Below, piece after piece: positions 30,197-40,400 of a stretch of DNA of 64,000 nt. The stretch is from NCBI RefSeq assembly GCF_000026945.1, contig NC_012861.1, positions 2,225,090-2,289,089 of the forward strand, in the 5' to 3' direction. The DNA is from Candida dubliniensis CD36 (taxonomy: Eukaryota > Ascomycota > Pichiomycetes > Serinales > Debaryomycetaceae). A program made the position numbers and the translations under genes. Numbering within the stretch: the stretch's first letter is position 1; every line of letters begins with the position of its first letter. The notes under the pieces were generated by a model. That model made no database searches. It saw nothing but the letters and a program-made list of their open reading frames with translations, and was not told where the DNA came from.

Positions 30197-31882
30197 TTAG
30201 ATCTTATTGTTGGCAATGAATTCGTTTAGTAATGTACCTAAATAAATGTCGGAGTATGGTGTAGGTACTTGTTCAGTCGTGAAATTCAACTCTCTTAATG
30301 CCCAGATGATATTGGGTGTTATAAAACTGTAGAACACGAGGTTGACTTGCGAATCTACTTCATCGTTGATCTCTACACTCTGGACAACATTGGGCACGGG
30401 GAAATTAACCACACCACGATGTAACGTATCGTCGCCATCAGTTCCAAAATCATCATGAGTGACATAACCTTTAGGGAGCTTTTCCTCGACTTGAAAATGA
30501 GCTTGCTGGTGGTTAGAGTTGCCTTGCACTTGCAAGTCATATTGATGAGGTGGTTTTAATCGAGAAGCACTGATATAGTCTGCATCATTTAGTTTAGCTG
30601 CTACTTTGGTGGCAACTGATTTTGGCACCGTGATATTGACCCATATGTTTTCAAATGGCGAGACAACGAATTTGGAGTCGATGGTGTAGGGCCCCTTGTA
30701 CAAATCGTACCTAATTGAACCAGTGTTGATAATTGTAATACGCTCTTCGTGTTTGGATTTCGGTAATGTTTTGAGGATTTTCAGGGTTAATAAATTGAAA
30801 ATGCTCTTGGGGTGGTCAATGGGCACGTAATCGACATAATAATTTGTTTTGACGTAGCCTATCAAAGTATCTAACTTGAGTTCTTTGCGTGTTTCTCGAA
30901 TCAACTTGGAAACCAGTTTCCCCTTTTCAGTATCAAACTCTTTATCTAAATTGGTGTGGTATTTGAATGAATCGGTATTGAAATCAATATAAGATCTCGA
31001 GAATCTTTGTCTAACAGAGAGTTCTTTATCTAAACTGATACTTGTCCAACCAACGGTCTCACAGTACCTGCCGCTCTGCAACCCAGTAGATAAATTGTCA
31101 AACACAGTAAAGTCACGAACATGACTGTGACCGCCAAAATACTGAATCACTGTGTTCGGGAAAAACTGACGCAAGTATTGGTGAACCTGGTAAAACTCTC
31201 CCCAGTTATGAGAAATGGGTGTGTGCCCCACAATTATAATCAAATCTACTTTATGCTTCAATGCCTCTTGAAACCACGGCTGGTGGATGGTTTGTGCCAT
31301 AGGCGTCACTCTAGTGCCATTATTAAACCTCTTAAAGTCAAACAAAAAACCAAAAGCCAAGACTCTAATCCCTCTAATTGGTGTTGTAAAATACTTGTAC
31401 TTCTGCCCCATGGGAACAAACTGGCCGTCGTTTAGCCTGATTTCGACATTTGAGCAAACATATTTATCGCGAAAATGATTAACCACGGTTTCGTATTCCT
31501 GCTTTGAATTCTCCCAAAGGTACAACTCGTGGTTTCCTATAGTTAGCAAATCATAATCTTGTTTGATAAAAATAGGAGTTGATTTTAGGCCATTGGGAGT
31601 GGTGATATCCGATAAGCCATTACCGTCGTGACGATCGCCACTGTCTATAATCAAAAGATCTTGGTTCTGAGTATGGGCAATTCGCCGCAAGTGTGTAGTG
31701 AACGAAATGAAATCTCCCCAGTTGCCACGATAAAGAGGCTGATTGAGATGCCCAGAGTACCAGCCGTGGGTATCGGTGGTATGAACAAAATTTATATCGT
31801 TCCATGTCAAATTACGATGTGGCGACGACGACACATAACAGCAGTTTACTAACACTGCAACAAGAGTTGACAACAACAACAT
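30197..31882 (-). CDS. Secreted/vacuolar 5'-nucleotidase-like metallophosphoesterase (YHR202W homologue)
   Basis: A 561-residue protein from the ATG at 31882; the upstream TTG at 31903 is not a start. A signal peptide is clear (MLLLSTLVAVLVNCCYVSSS). Metallophosphoesterase motifs occur in order: HTTDTHGW, IDSGDRHDGNG, GNHELY, IIVGHTPISH and FGGHSHVRDF. The C-terminal part has the 5'-nucleotidase family NTGSIRYDLYKGPYT and VSPFENIW segments that form the substrate pocket. It corresponds to yeast YHR202W, a vacuolar-lumen phosphodiesterase of uncertain substrate, probably a nucleotide. Length fits the family. It is followed closely by RPS42 in the same orientation (82 bp). Confidence 0.88.
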   Translation of the reverse strand: MLLLSTLVAVLVNCCYVSSSPHRNLTWNDINFVHTTDTHGWYSGHLNQPLYRGNWGDFISFTTHLRRIAHTQNQDLLIIDSGDRHDGNGLSDITTPNGLKSTPIFIKQDYDLLTIGNHELYLWENSKQEYETVVNHFRDKYVCSNVEIRLNDGQFVPMGQKYKYFTTPIRGIRVLAFGFLFDFKRFNNGTRVTPMAQTIHQPWFQEALKHKVDLIIIVGHTPISHNWGEFYQVHQYLRQFFPNTVIQYFGGHSHVRDFTVFDNLSTGLQSGRYCETVGWTSISLDKELSVRQRFSRSYIDFNTDSFKYHTNLDKEFDTEKGKLVSKLIRETRKELKLDTLIGYVKTNYYVDYVPIDHPKSIFNLLTLKILKTLPKSKHEERITIINTGSIRYDLYKGPYTIDSKFVVSPFENIWVNITVPKSVATKVAAKLNDADYISASRLKPPHQYDLQVQGNSNHQQAHFQVEEKLPKGYVTHDDFGTDGDDTLHRGVVNFPVPNVVQSVEINDEVDSQVNLVFYSFITPNIIWALRELNFTTEQVPTPYSDIYLGTLLNEFIANNKI

Positions 31883-31964
31883 CGTTGGAAAAAGTGTAAG
31901 CAATTAATGTACATTTATTTACGTAGATTTTTTTTCTTTTTTTTTTTTGTAGTGCGAATACAAT

Positions 31965-32753
31965 CTACAAACCTTGTTGAGCTCTTCTTCTGTCTCTTTC
32001 TTCAGAGATAGACAATTTAATACCTTTACCCTTTGGCAATGAGACCCATGGTTTACCGGCTTCGGTACCAATAACGAAAACGTTAGACAATCTGGTGACA
32101 AAAGTGTTTTCCAAAGCATCTTTGATATGAACCAAATCGAAACCTCCTTCGTGTTTTTCTCTATGGACAATAACACCAACTCTACCCAAATTTCTACCAC
32201 CAGTAACCATAACTAATCTACCAGTGTCGAATTTGATGAAATCGTCGATTTTACCAGTGGCCAAATCAATCTTGACAGTATCGTTGGCTCTGATCAATGG
32301 GTCTGGGTATCTGATGGTTCTACCGTCGTGGGTAACAACATATGGAACACCTTTCTTACCCAATTGGACTTTCTTGACTTTACCCAATTTGTAGGCAGCT
32401 TCTTCAGCAGAGATTCTGTGAACGGCGAATTTACCTTTAACATCGTATACTAATCTGAAATGTTCGTTGGTAGCTTCCAAGGTGATGACATCCATAAAAC
32501 CAGCTGGGTAAGTGGTGTCGGTTCTGACCTTACCGTCAACTTGAACGTGTTGTTGCATCATGATGGCCTTGACTTCTCTACCGTTCAAAGCATACTTCAA
32601 TCTGTTTCTTAAAAAGACAACCAATGGTAATGATTCTCTCAATTTGTGTGGACCAGCAGATGGTCTTGGAGCATAAGTACCGGACAATTTGTCCAACATC
32701 CAATGAGATGGAGCTGCTAATCTTTTCAAGTGTTTCTTTGGTCCTCTACCCAT
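31965..32753 (-). CDS. RPS42: 40S ribosomal protein eS4
   Basis: A 262-residue protein, almost the same length as yeast Rps4 (261). The N-terminus [22 protein letters not shown], the S4-like segment [21 protein letters not shown], and the KOW motif ([17 protein letters not shown]) are all present. Codon use is strongly biased to TTG, GGT and AAG, as in highly expressed genes. No intron interrupts it, unlike S. cerevisiae RPS4A/B. The start is the ATG at 32753. A palindromic Tbf1 site stands 115 bp upstream. The symbol RPS42 follows Candida naming. Confidence 0.97.
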   Translation of the reverse strand: MGRGPKKHLKRLAAPSHWMLDKLSGTYAPRPSAGPHKLRESLPLVVFLRNRLKYALNGREVKAIMMQQHVQVDGKVRTDTTYPAGFMDVITLEATNEHFRLVYDVKGKFAVHRISAEEAAYKLGKVKKVQLGKKGVPYVVTHDGRTIRYPDPLIRANDTVKIDLATGKIDDFIKFDTGRLVMVTGGRNLGRVGVIVHREKHEGGFDLVHIKDALENTFVTRLSNVFVIGTEAGKPWVSLPKGKGIKLSISEERDRRRAQQGL

Positions 32754-32867
32754 TGTGGTTTATTGTTGATGATGATAAAAGAGTCGTTCTTTTTTCTTTT
32801 TTTTTTTTTTCACGATTTTATTTTTTTTTTTAAAAAAAAGTAGAGAGAAGATTGTGCGGAATTTCCA

Positions 32868-32885
32868 TTAGGGCTATAGCCCTAG
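32868..32885. promoter_or_regulatory. Palindromic Tbf1 binding site upstream of RPS42
   Basis: TTAGGGCTATAGCCCTAG contains a perfect 16-bp palindrome (32869-32884) of two inverted TTAGGG-type half-sites. In C. albicans Tbf1, not Rap1, drives ribosomal protein genes through exactly this kind of box. It lies 115 bp upstream of the ATG and is flanked by T tracts, the usual layout. Confidence 0.9.
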
Positions 32886-32937
32886 CCCACCCATTCCTTT
32901 TTTTTTTTTTTTGGCGCAGATACATCTCTTTTTATTT

Positions 32938-34584
32938 CTATTTATTCCATTTAAACCATGTACTATTTCTATTTGCTTGTTTTATCAATTTATTGAGTTT
33001 TTCCTCTTGTTCAAGCAAAGAGTTTAACTCTTCTTCTAAATTAGCCGACTTTTCTACTTCCTGAGTATTGATCACAAGTAATTGTTGTATTTGGTCTTCA
33101 ATTTCACTAGGCAAGACATCGTTAGCAGGTTGTGTTTTCGATTCCAATTCTTCAACGTCCTTTTCTAGCTTTTCTATGGATTGTTTAAGGTCCTCGTTCT
33201 CGTTAACCAAATCAGGTAGGGTGATTTTCAAATCCACCATTTTTTGAACAACATCAACATGATCTCTGTTTAGTGCTGAGTATTGCGACTGTAATTCTTT
33301 AATTCTGTGTCTAAGATTGCCGTTTGCTAGTCTCATACCTTTGATATCGTCGACTTTGGCTTTCTCTTTGTTGTAGATACTTTCGAATTCCTTAGCGTAT
33401 TTGGTCAATTCCACGGGATCGACGTTTATCTGCATAGAATCTTGCACCAATTCATCTAGTTTGTAATAAGTAGCAGGGGTGCTGGTCGCAGATCGCAGCA
33501 ACGAAAATCTCTTTTTACCCTTGTCGTCCTTGATAAACGCCTCGGCGATATAAACATTAAACAATTTATCTTTCAAAAACTCGAGCAACTTGTCAAACGA
33601 TAATGCCAATAGGTTTTGTTCATTTTGAATCATTAAATTCACTGCAAACTTCAATATAGACTCCATTCCCTGGGTAACGATTATATCGTAGATTCTTAAA
33701 ACAATGTCCAAGGGGAACTTGTATGCGAAGAATGTGAGGAACCACTGTGAGGCGTACATTGACGACTTGATACCTTGTTTAACCAAATGATTGTACAACA
33801 CGGGGGAATACGATTCGAGCAAGCGATCAAACTCATAAAGCAAAACGTGTAACCCTTTCATTTCCGGGCAAAACAAGTCGCGGAGGCCGTACTCCTTCAT
33901 TAGTGTGACCAATAAACAAAAGCACTCTGACTCGTTCATATTCATAATCAATGGCACAGCAATAAAGATCATCCCCTGGGTATAGCCCACATCGGGGTCA
34001 TATAAGGAATACGCCTTGATCACATTGAAAAGTTCGTCGCTTTTACTAACTGCCTCAACATTGGTAAAGAAACTGGTTCTGGTCAAGTCACGCTTGATTC
34101 CCTTTTCGTGGATTGAAGATTCTAGCTTCAACTGGCGGTAGAAGTCTTCTAATTGGGAATCTTTAGATTTGGCCACTAGCTGCCAAATAATACCTCTAAA
34201 CTCCTTTGGTATTCCTGATATTATACATTGGTTTAATTTATCCAGTTCATGGTTTACCACATGATCATAGTCGTTGACCACCAAACTCCAGAATTCCCAG
34301 TCGATTTCAAAAACGTCACCAAACCCGCCAGCAATACTTTTTATATCCTGGAAAGTCTTTTTGATATTTTCTGCACTGGAGTTAATGGAATCTCTGGTTT
34401 GGTTGTTTTTATCTTGGAATTTAATTGATAACTGATTGTGTTTTGACTGCAACAAATAGTTTGAGGTTGACTTATCAAAAGTGTTTTGGATCGTGGTCAA
34501 TTCCTGGACATCTTCGTTTGGTGATTCGTTCAATCTTAAGCATACTTGGATAGATCTCCTATTAGGGAGAGCAGGCAAAGACAT
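32938..34584 (-). CDS. TBC-domain Rab GTPase-activating protein (Gyp5/Gyl1-like)
   Basis: A 548-residue protein. The TBC domain covers about residues 140-340: GIPKEFRGIIWQLVAK, then IKRDLTRTSFF with the catalytic arginine finger, VGYTQGMIFIAVPLIM with the glutamine finger, and ASQWFLTFFAYKFPLDIVLRIYD. A long coiled coil follows (about 430-535). This order is that of yeast Gyp5 and Gyl1, which act on Ypt1/Sec4 in ER-to-Golgi transport and polarised exocytosis. It lacks most of the long N-terminal extension of yeast Gyp5 (894 residues). Both catalytic fingers are present, so it should be active, whereas yeast Gyl1 lacks them. Confidence 0.85.
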   Translation of the reverse strand: MSLPALPNRRSIQVCLRLNESPNEDVQELTTIQNTFDKSTSNYLLQSKHNQLSIKFQDKNNQTRDSINSSAENIKKTFQDIKSIAGGFGDVFEIDWEFWSLVVNDYDHVVNHELDKLNQCIISGIPKEFRGIIWQLVAKSKDSQLEDFYRQLKLESSIHEKGIKRDLTRTSFFTNVEAVSKSDELFNVIKAYSLYDPDVGYTQGMIFIAVPLIMNMNESECFCLLVTLMKEYGLRDLFCPEMKGLHVLLYEFDRLLESYSPVLYNHLVKQGIKSSMYASQWFLTFFAYKFPLDIVLRIYDIIVTQGMESILKFAVNLMIQNEQNLLALSFDKLLEFLKDKLFNVYIAEAFIKDDKGKKRFSLLRSATSTPATYYKLDELVQDSMQINVDPVELTKYAKEFESIYNKEKAKVDDIKGMRLANGNLRHRIKELQSQYSALNRDHVDVVQKMVDLKITLPDLVNENEDLKQSIEKLEKDVEELESKTQPANDVLPSEIEDQIQQLLVINTQEVEKSANLEEELNSLLEQEEKLNKLIKQANRNSTWFKWNK

Positions 34585-34763
34585 TGTTGTTTGTGGTAAG
34601 AAAAAGATGACACGATTATAGATTTTTTTTTTTTGTTTTGTTTTGTTTTGATTACGTTTTTTCTAGTCGTAGTGCACTACAAGTGGAGAAACTATCACTA
34701 ACAATCATTATACATTGAAATAAATACAAACTACCTAAGGAAAACGTCGTCTATCATAACCAA

Positions 34764-34976
34764 CTACCCTCTTGGATAAGTTATCGTTGAATAATTCCTT
34801 CTAGCTAAAGGATGGGTATTTCTATTACGCACTGGCACAGGTACGGGGCTTGGTGCTTGTTGCTGGTGCATCTGCCGCTGTATATTCTCTGCCAACTCTT
34901 GTAATGTACGTTGTAGTTTATTGGAAGCGTTTCTTGAACGGAGAGCAATGAGGTTCTTTAATCTTTGGGCATTCAT
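34764..34976 (-). CDS. Small basic protein of unknown function
   Basis: A 70-residue frame from the ATG at 34976. The N-terminal half is an amphipathic basic helix (RLKNLIALRSRNASNKLQRTLQELAENIQRQMHQ, given here as a positional description of residues 5-38), followed by a Pro/Val linker and the ending ARRNYSTITYPRG. The RRNYST stretch resembles a mitochondrial presequence cleavage motif but it lies at the wrong end. I do not recognise the family. It has its own T-rich upstream spacer and lies between the TBC gene and GAL4 in the same orientation, which supports a real small gene. Confidence 0.5.
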   Translation of the reverse strand: MNAQRLKNLIALRSRNASNKLQRTLQELAENIQRQMHQQQAPSPVPVPVRNRNTHPLARRNYSTITYPRG

Positions 34977-35192
34977 GGGGGGGACGTTGATTGTGGGGGT
35001 GATAAAAGAAAGAGAGGAGGGAGATTTTTTTTTTTTTCTGTCATGGGTTTTTATATGGTGATTGCGAGAATCGGCGCATCACGGGATTTATGGTAGCTGC
35101 AAATCTACACGACCTGATCTACACGGGGTATTAAACACACATATAACATAAAACAGTACTACTAAAAAAAAAAGAAAAAAGAAGGAAATTCA

Positions 35193-35951
35193 TCAAACGT
35201 TAACGGTTTCATCAACCACCCCGTCGAATATCATGTCTAAATTGTAATCGTTCAATAAAGTAAATTGGGTAGGCGAGCTGCCTGTAGGAACCGGAGATGA
35301 GAAAATTGAAGGTTCTAATTTCACCTTTTTAAGTTGAGGTTGATCTAACTCAAAAACTTCTTCTATAGTTCCGTCATAAGAGTTCAATGACAATAACGAT
35401 GAAGGAGACGTCAACGAAGAACTCTGTGCCGTCGAATACATTGACGAGCCGAACACGGTTGGTGCGACGTAATCATTTTTGGTGGTGATATTGTTTAATA
35501 AAAAATCGTCCATTATTTCTTGTTTGATTTTGCTTTTGGGATATTCGTCTGGTAGTGGGTTGGATTTTGATTGGCGTAAAGGGTAAGTGATTGAGTTTAT
35601 GGGAGAATGTGTTTCTGAGGAGGCACACGGCTTTGCTGGAGGTTGTAATTTCTGCCTGATTGGTGCTAGTATGACCTTGTCGTGGTCGTTTATCATATCG
35701 TCAATATTCTCGCTAGGTAGTAAATAGCGGAGTATTCCTTCCAATTGAGTTACTCTGGTTTCGACTTCAGTTAAATGGGCTCTTGTCAAGGGAGACCGGA
35801 TTGTTCTGGGACTATACGAGCAACACCATTTGTGTTGGATACATTTTGAGCAGCGTGGGAACTCCTTGGAGCATTTCAACTTGCGCTTTCGACAAGAGTC
35901 GCAGGCTTGTTCAATTGGGTTAGGTGGTTGTTTTGGTTCAGTTTCCGTCAT
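35193..35951 (-). CDS. GAL4: Zn2Cys6 transcription factor Gal4
   Basis: A 252-residue protein. The zinc cluster uses C17, C20, C27, C34, C37 and C43/C44 ([15 protein letters not shown], then [11 protein letters not shown]). The linker [22 protein letters not shown] is almost that of S. cerevisiae Gal4, followed by a short dimerisation coil. There is no fungal middle homology region, and the C-terminus is short and acidic. In C. albicans this short Gal4 has been linked to glycolytic rather than galactose genes, which use other regulators. I recall 261 residues for the C. albicans protein; this one is slightly shorter. It has an 873-bp upstream region of its own. Confidence 0.93.
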   Translation of the reverse strand: MTETEPKQPPNPIEQACDSCRKRKLKCSKEFPRCSKCIQHKWCCSYSPRTIRSPLTRAHLTEVETRVTQLEGILRYLLPSENIDDMINDHDKVILAPIRQKLQPPAKPCASSETHSPINSITYPLRQSKSNPLPDEYPKSKIKQEIMDDFLLNNITTKNDYVAPTVFGSSMYSTAQSSSLTSPSSLLSLNSYDGTIEEVFELDQPQLKKVKLEPSIFSSPVPTGSSPTQFTLLNDYNLDMIFDGVVDETVNV

Positions 35952-36824
35952 GGTTGTGGGTAAAAAAAAAAAAAAAAGAAAGTTCTATAAGGTGACGAGA
36001 ATTAATAAATAAATAAATAAATAAATGAAAAATTATAGCAAGTATTCTGGAATAGTTTGTATTTTTTTTTTTTTTGTGTTGAGGGGGGAGGGAGTTAACT
36101 GATTAGGGGTAAATTATTAACTTGTTGGGAAACCCACACACCAACAGAATTGAGCAGTGTTGAGAAATGATAATAATGCCTTACTAAACAAAAAAAATAG
36201 TTGATCGTATAAGTGAGTTTATAAGATTGCTTCAACGTTGTTAGTTGTTTTGAACACGGATGGTTCGGGCCAAATAAGTGTAGTTGGTTGGATAACTAAT
36301 TAGAGTTGAAAAAGAGAGCCATTCCAATTGTTCTTTTTTTTTTTTCGGAGTTGAAGTATTTAGTTTATATTTATAATGGAAAACGTTGGTAAAATTTTTT
36401 TTTTCATTTCATCATGCGAATGCGGAATTGATTAAAACAGCAGGTGTAGTAGACAAGTCGATTACACAAACAAATGCATAAGCACGGGCAAGTCCACAAA
36501 GATCTGAACTAGGCCATATGTAAAGAGGGGTAAGCTCTGTTGTTGTTGGGTTAGTAAAAAAATTTTCAACCCAGTCATTTGAAAACTCCGAGATACACTT
36601 GGAGTTTTGAATATTTTAGTAGACGAAACGGAAAATCATTTTTGAGTCACCATTACGGAAAAACTCTTGTTCCCCTCTTCTAAACATTTACATGAAGTTT
36701 TGTAAAAAATTTTGTACAAAAAAATTTACTATTGCATCTGTAAGTTAACTCTACTATTCATTGATCCTATATAATATACGCTATTCCCGATTTATGCCAA
36801 CATATACGATCTGTCACAATCATC
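35952..36824. promoter_or_regulatory. Long GAL4 upstream region with two adjacent hairpins
   Basis: No gene is seen in this 873-bp spacer. It has an A tract right before GAL4 (35963-35976), a tetranucleotide AAAT repeat at about 36003-36025, and T tracts at 36062-36075 and 36335-36345. Two successive inverted repeats lie at 36548-36574 (TGGGTT/AACCCA) and 36583-36609 (AAAACTCC/GGAGTTTT, 8 bp, 11-nt loop). Confidence 0.5.
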
Positions 36825-37352
36825 TTACACATTGTCATCGTGATACACAAATTTAGAATTTTTTGGGTTTGCTGGAGCGTGTTTAATATACGAGGTATCG
36901 TCAGGCGGTCTTTCCCGTTTGTCGTTTGTGCTTAACATGCTTTGAATGCTCAATAATATCGACTCTATAGAACATGCTGGTGTCCAATCATCTCCTAATA
37001 GATTAAGACAAATGTGGCCGTTTGAATATATATGTGGATGAATGGGTATAACCGAGCGAGGTATAATTTCAATCGAATCATCATCAATGATAATTATTGA
37101 GTCGTCGTCGTCATCTTCCTCATGGATAATAAACTTGACTTGTGGAGAGTCGACGGGGTAGTTTTCAGTTATTTTTATTGAAAGATGGTACTGCTCGTCG
37201 TCTGGATATAACACGTTATTTCCCACTTTGATCTGGAATATAAACTCAGTTAGATTATCATCATTAGTGACGAGCTTTATTCCTGGTAGTTTATTCAAAC
37301 ATATTTGCTGATATTCTTTTAGTAATCGTTTATAGAATGGGTGTCTAGGCAT
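36825..37352 (-). CDS. UBC15: Ubiquitin-conjugating enzyme E2 (UBE2W/Ubc15-like)
   Basis: A 175-residue E2 with the catalytic cysteine at residue 114 in HPHIYSNGHICLNLLGDDW, followed by WTPACSIESILLSIQSML and a C-terminal SKFVYHDDNV. These features match UBE2W, the E2 that modifies protein N-termini, and its fungal counterparts. An acidic insert (EEDDDDDSIIIIDDDSIE, about residues 78-95) lies before the HPHIY strand and is absent from human UBE2W. S. cerevisiae has no close equivalent. It lies 102 bp downstream of SGS1 in the same orientation. The symbol follows what I recall for Candida. Confidence 0.85.
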   Translation of the reverse strand: MPRHPFYKRLLKEYQQICLNKLPGIKLVTNDDNLTEFIFQIKVGNNVLYPDDEQYHLSIKITENYPVDSPQVKFIIHEEDDDDDSIIIIDDDSIEIIPRSVIPIHPHIYSNGHICLNLLGDDWTPACSIESILLSIQSMLSTNDKRERPPDDTSYIKHAPANPKNSKFVYHDDNV

Positions 37353-37454
37353 GGGGTTGGTCTGTTGGGTATTGGAAAGAGCGATTTTTTTTTTCTTTGG
37401 GGTTTGTTGATTTATGCGCGATTTCGTCTAATAAATAACATTTGTTCTATACAC

Positions 37455-40400
37455 TTACATAGGCATTGCATTTCTATGAGAGCTAGCCAAAGACTTGGGG
37501 GCGGCTTTTTTAAAGTTTTTTGGGCGGCCCTTTTTGAAATTCTTATACCCCTTTTTTTTAGAATTGCTTGGTTGAGGAAAAGTGTTTCCTGGCTTTGGTT
37601 GTGATGCAGCACGCAACGTAGCCAATATCTCTTGGTCTTGCTGTGATGGCTGGAAATAGGGGGAAACCGTAGATGTCGATACAGACGAAATATCACTAGC
37701 AACCGTGCTTGTTGATGATGTGTTGCTCATTTTCTTTTTCTCCCGCGATAAAGATGTCAAGATCTTTTTGAAATACGTAAAATACTCCAACTGGCCCTTT
37801 TTGATACCTTCCAACTTAGCAAAATCCTTTTTGTTGGTGGGCAATTTCGCCAGCATGTCTCGGAGAGTAACTTCGCCAACAATCTGCAGGCTTGAAATTG
37901 CACATTCAGTCAGCGCCCCTTCTCTGGCCTCACGCAATTCTTGTAAACACCGTTGAGTAAATGATGAATCAGGGACATCTGCAGTCGTCATTTGTCTTGC
38001 CGTAATAAACGATTCCTGATATTCAGCTGGCCTGCTAGTGTTTGCTGGTGTCCTGCCAAGACTGTTGCTGGCACTTACAGGCCGGCTTGAAAACAGTATT
38101 ACAATCTTCTTTTGGCCATTCAACACCACATCAGCATTCTTACCGACCTTGACGTAGTTGGAGGCAAAACCAGCGTGCATAACATGGTACTCGACAATAC
38201 ATTGTTCACTCAACAAATAGAAGAAAATTCTCTCGACATCGTTCTTATCCAAAGATTGTCCCTTGCCGTGGTACTCGTTTTCATTGTGGCCAGCTTCAGT
38301 GATTTTCTTATGGTTTAAGCCTCGGAAAACATCTTGACAGTGCAAAACCGTCACCTGGTCATCCTGGATTGATTTCACCAATTTGATTATATCCTTGGCA
38401 TATTGCGTACAATCCTTCTCAACCACAGTCACATGGTTGTAGTTTCGACAATTGTCACATTGCTTTTTGCAATTCACTGGATCAAAAGTTTCGTTGAAAT
38501 ATTGCAAAACTTGCTTCCGTCGACAATCGGTAGTGTTTTCACAGTACTGGACCACTTGTCTTAGTTTAGCCAAGTGGTTTTCCTTTCCAAGTTCACTCAA
38601 TTCCTCGTCTCGTTGGATGAGGCTTTGTAAAGACCGCGCGTCCTTGTATGAGTAGTACATTACACATTCAGAATAGTTGCCATCACGGCCAGCACGTCCA
38701 GTTTCTTGGTAGTACCCTTCTAAAGTTCTTGGTAAAAACAAATGGATAACAAACCTCACATCGGGTTTATCAATACCCATACCAAAAGCTATAGTAGCAC
38801 AGATCACTTGTATCTTACTCTCTTGCCATCTCTTTTGTATGTTGAACCGGCTGTCGGCACTCATACCGGCATGGTAAAATGATGTTTTCAATCCGTACTC
38901 GTTTAGTTTCATGCTAGTTTGTTCGCACGATTGTTTTGAGTGACAATAGATAATACCAGTTTTACCCTTAAAACGACTCAAGATATAGTCTTTAATTTCA
39001 AGCAAGTAATTTCCAGATTTCCATTTGATTTCGTAAAACAAGTTTGTTCTATTAAAACTTTGCTTTAGTAAAACTGGGTTGTCCATTTTCAAATTGTGAA
39101 GTATATCCATCCGGACTTTTTCATTGGCCGTTGCCGTCAATGCCATTATGGGGACCTTGGGGAACTTGTCTTTGAAAAAACCCAACCCTTGGTAGTCAGG
39201 TCGGAAATCGTGGCCCCATGAACTCAAACAATGGGCTTCGTCTATAACTACTCGCGCAAGCTGGTTGTTATTGTATAGCTGGGTCATGATCTTTTGTATA
39301 AGACTCGACTTGTTGGCCTTTTCTGGTGACAAATACACAATGTCTAAAAACCCTTCACGGAACAAATGGATGGTATGTTTATTGTCGTCGTTGCCACCTT
39401 TCGAGCTAAACATTCCCGCCTTGATGTTTTTGGCCAACAAGTGCTGGACCTGATCTTGCATCAACGAAATCAAGGGAGAAATGACCACGGTTGTTCCCTT
39501 GGTTGCACCACTTTTCACCAATGCCGGCAACTGATAGCACAACGATTTACCTCCTCCTGTAGGCATCAACACAAACACGTCCTTACTCAGTAGTGTGGCC
39601 ACCACTGCTTCAAGTTGGTTGGGTCGAAATGACTGGAGTTTAAACACATCGTTAAGGATACTGTATACTTCGTCGATAAATGGCTCAGAGCTTGTGGGGA
39701 CACGTTTTTCAATTAGGTACTCTACCAAGTCTTTATCATCATCGGAAAATGCGTCGTCAGAGTCAATCATTAATACTGGGTTTGTTGCTGGTGGTGGTGG
39801 TGGTGGAGGTTGTGGTTCATCCAAGGACCATTCGTCGTCCGAATCCAATTCAATAAAGTCAATCTCTCTTTCGTTGTTGAGCTGAGTTGTGAAATCCAAA
39901 CGGTCGTCATCATCGTCGTCGTCGTCGTCGATAACAATAGGTGAATTTGGACCACTTTGCGGGTTTTGGATACTGGTTTCTTCAATTTGATCGCTTACAG
40001 ATGAAGCAGACACGTCTGGTGCTGTTTTGCCTATGATTTGCGAGTTGTATTTGACGCCATATTTGGCGGCGGTTTCTGGAGATAGACGGATATCGTTAAT
40101 TTCGGTTTCGGAATCAACATCAATAAACTCGCCATCTGACAGCTGGCTAGGTATGTCGAACGTTCTGTCGTCTATAAAGCTTGCCATTTCATTGAGGTCG
40201 TCCTGTGACATCCGCTCTTGTGTTGGTGTAAGCAAACCGTCCATGGTGTGTTCACCGAAATGGTCTTCGGTGTCTTCCTCGTCAATAACATTGTCTGTAC
40301 TCTCGACAATAGCTCTGGCTGCTGCTAATCGTACTGGACGCGTCGTAGGAACCCTAAACTCAGGTGAATCCAGAGGAGAGGGGGAGTCAGTGGTATCTTG

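Noticed and set aside
36403..36415. ATGATGA box C on the minus strand in the GAL4 upstream region
   Set aside because: No CTGA box D follows within 120 nt and there is no terminal stem.
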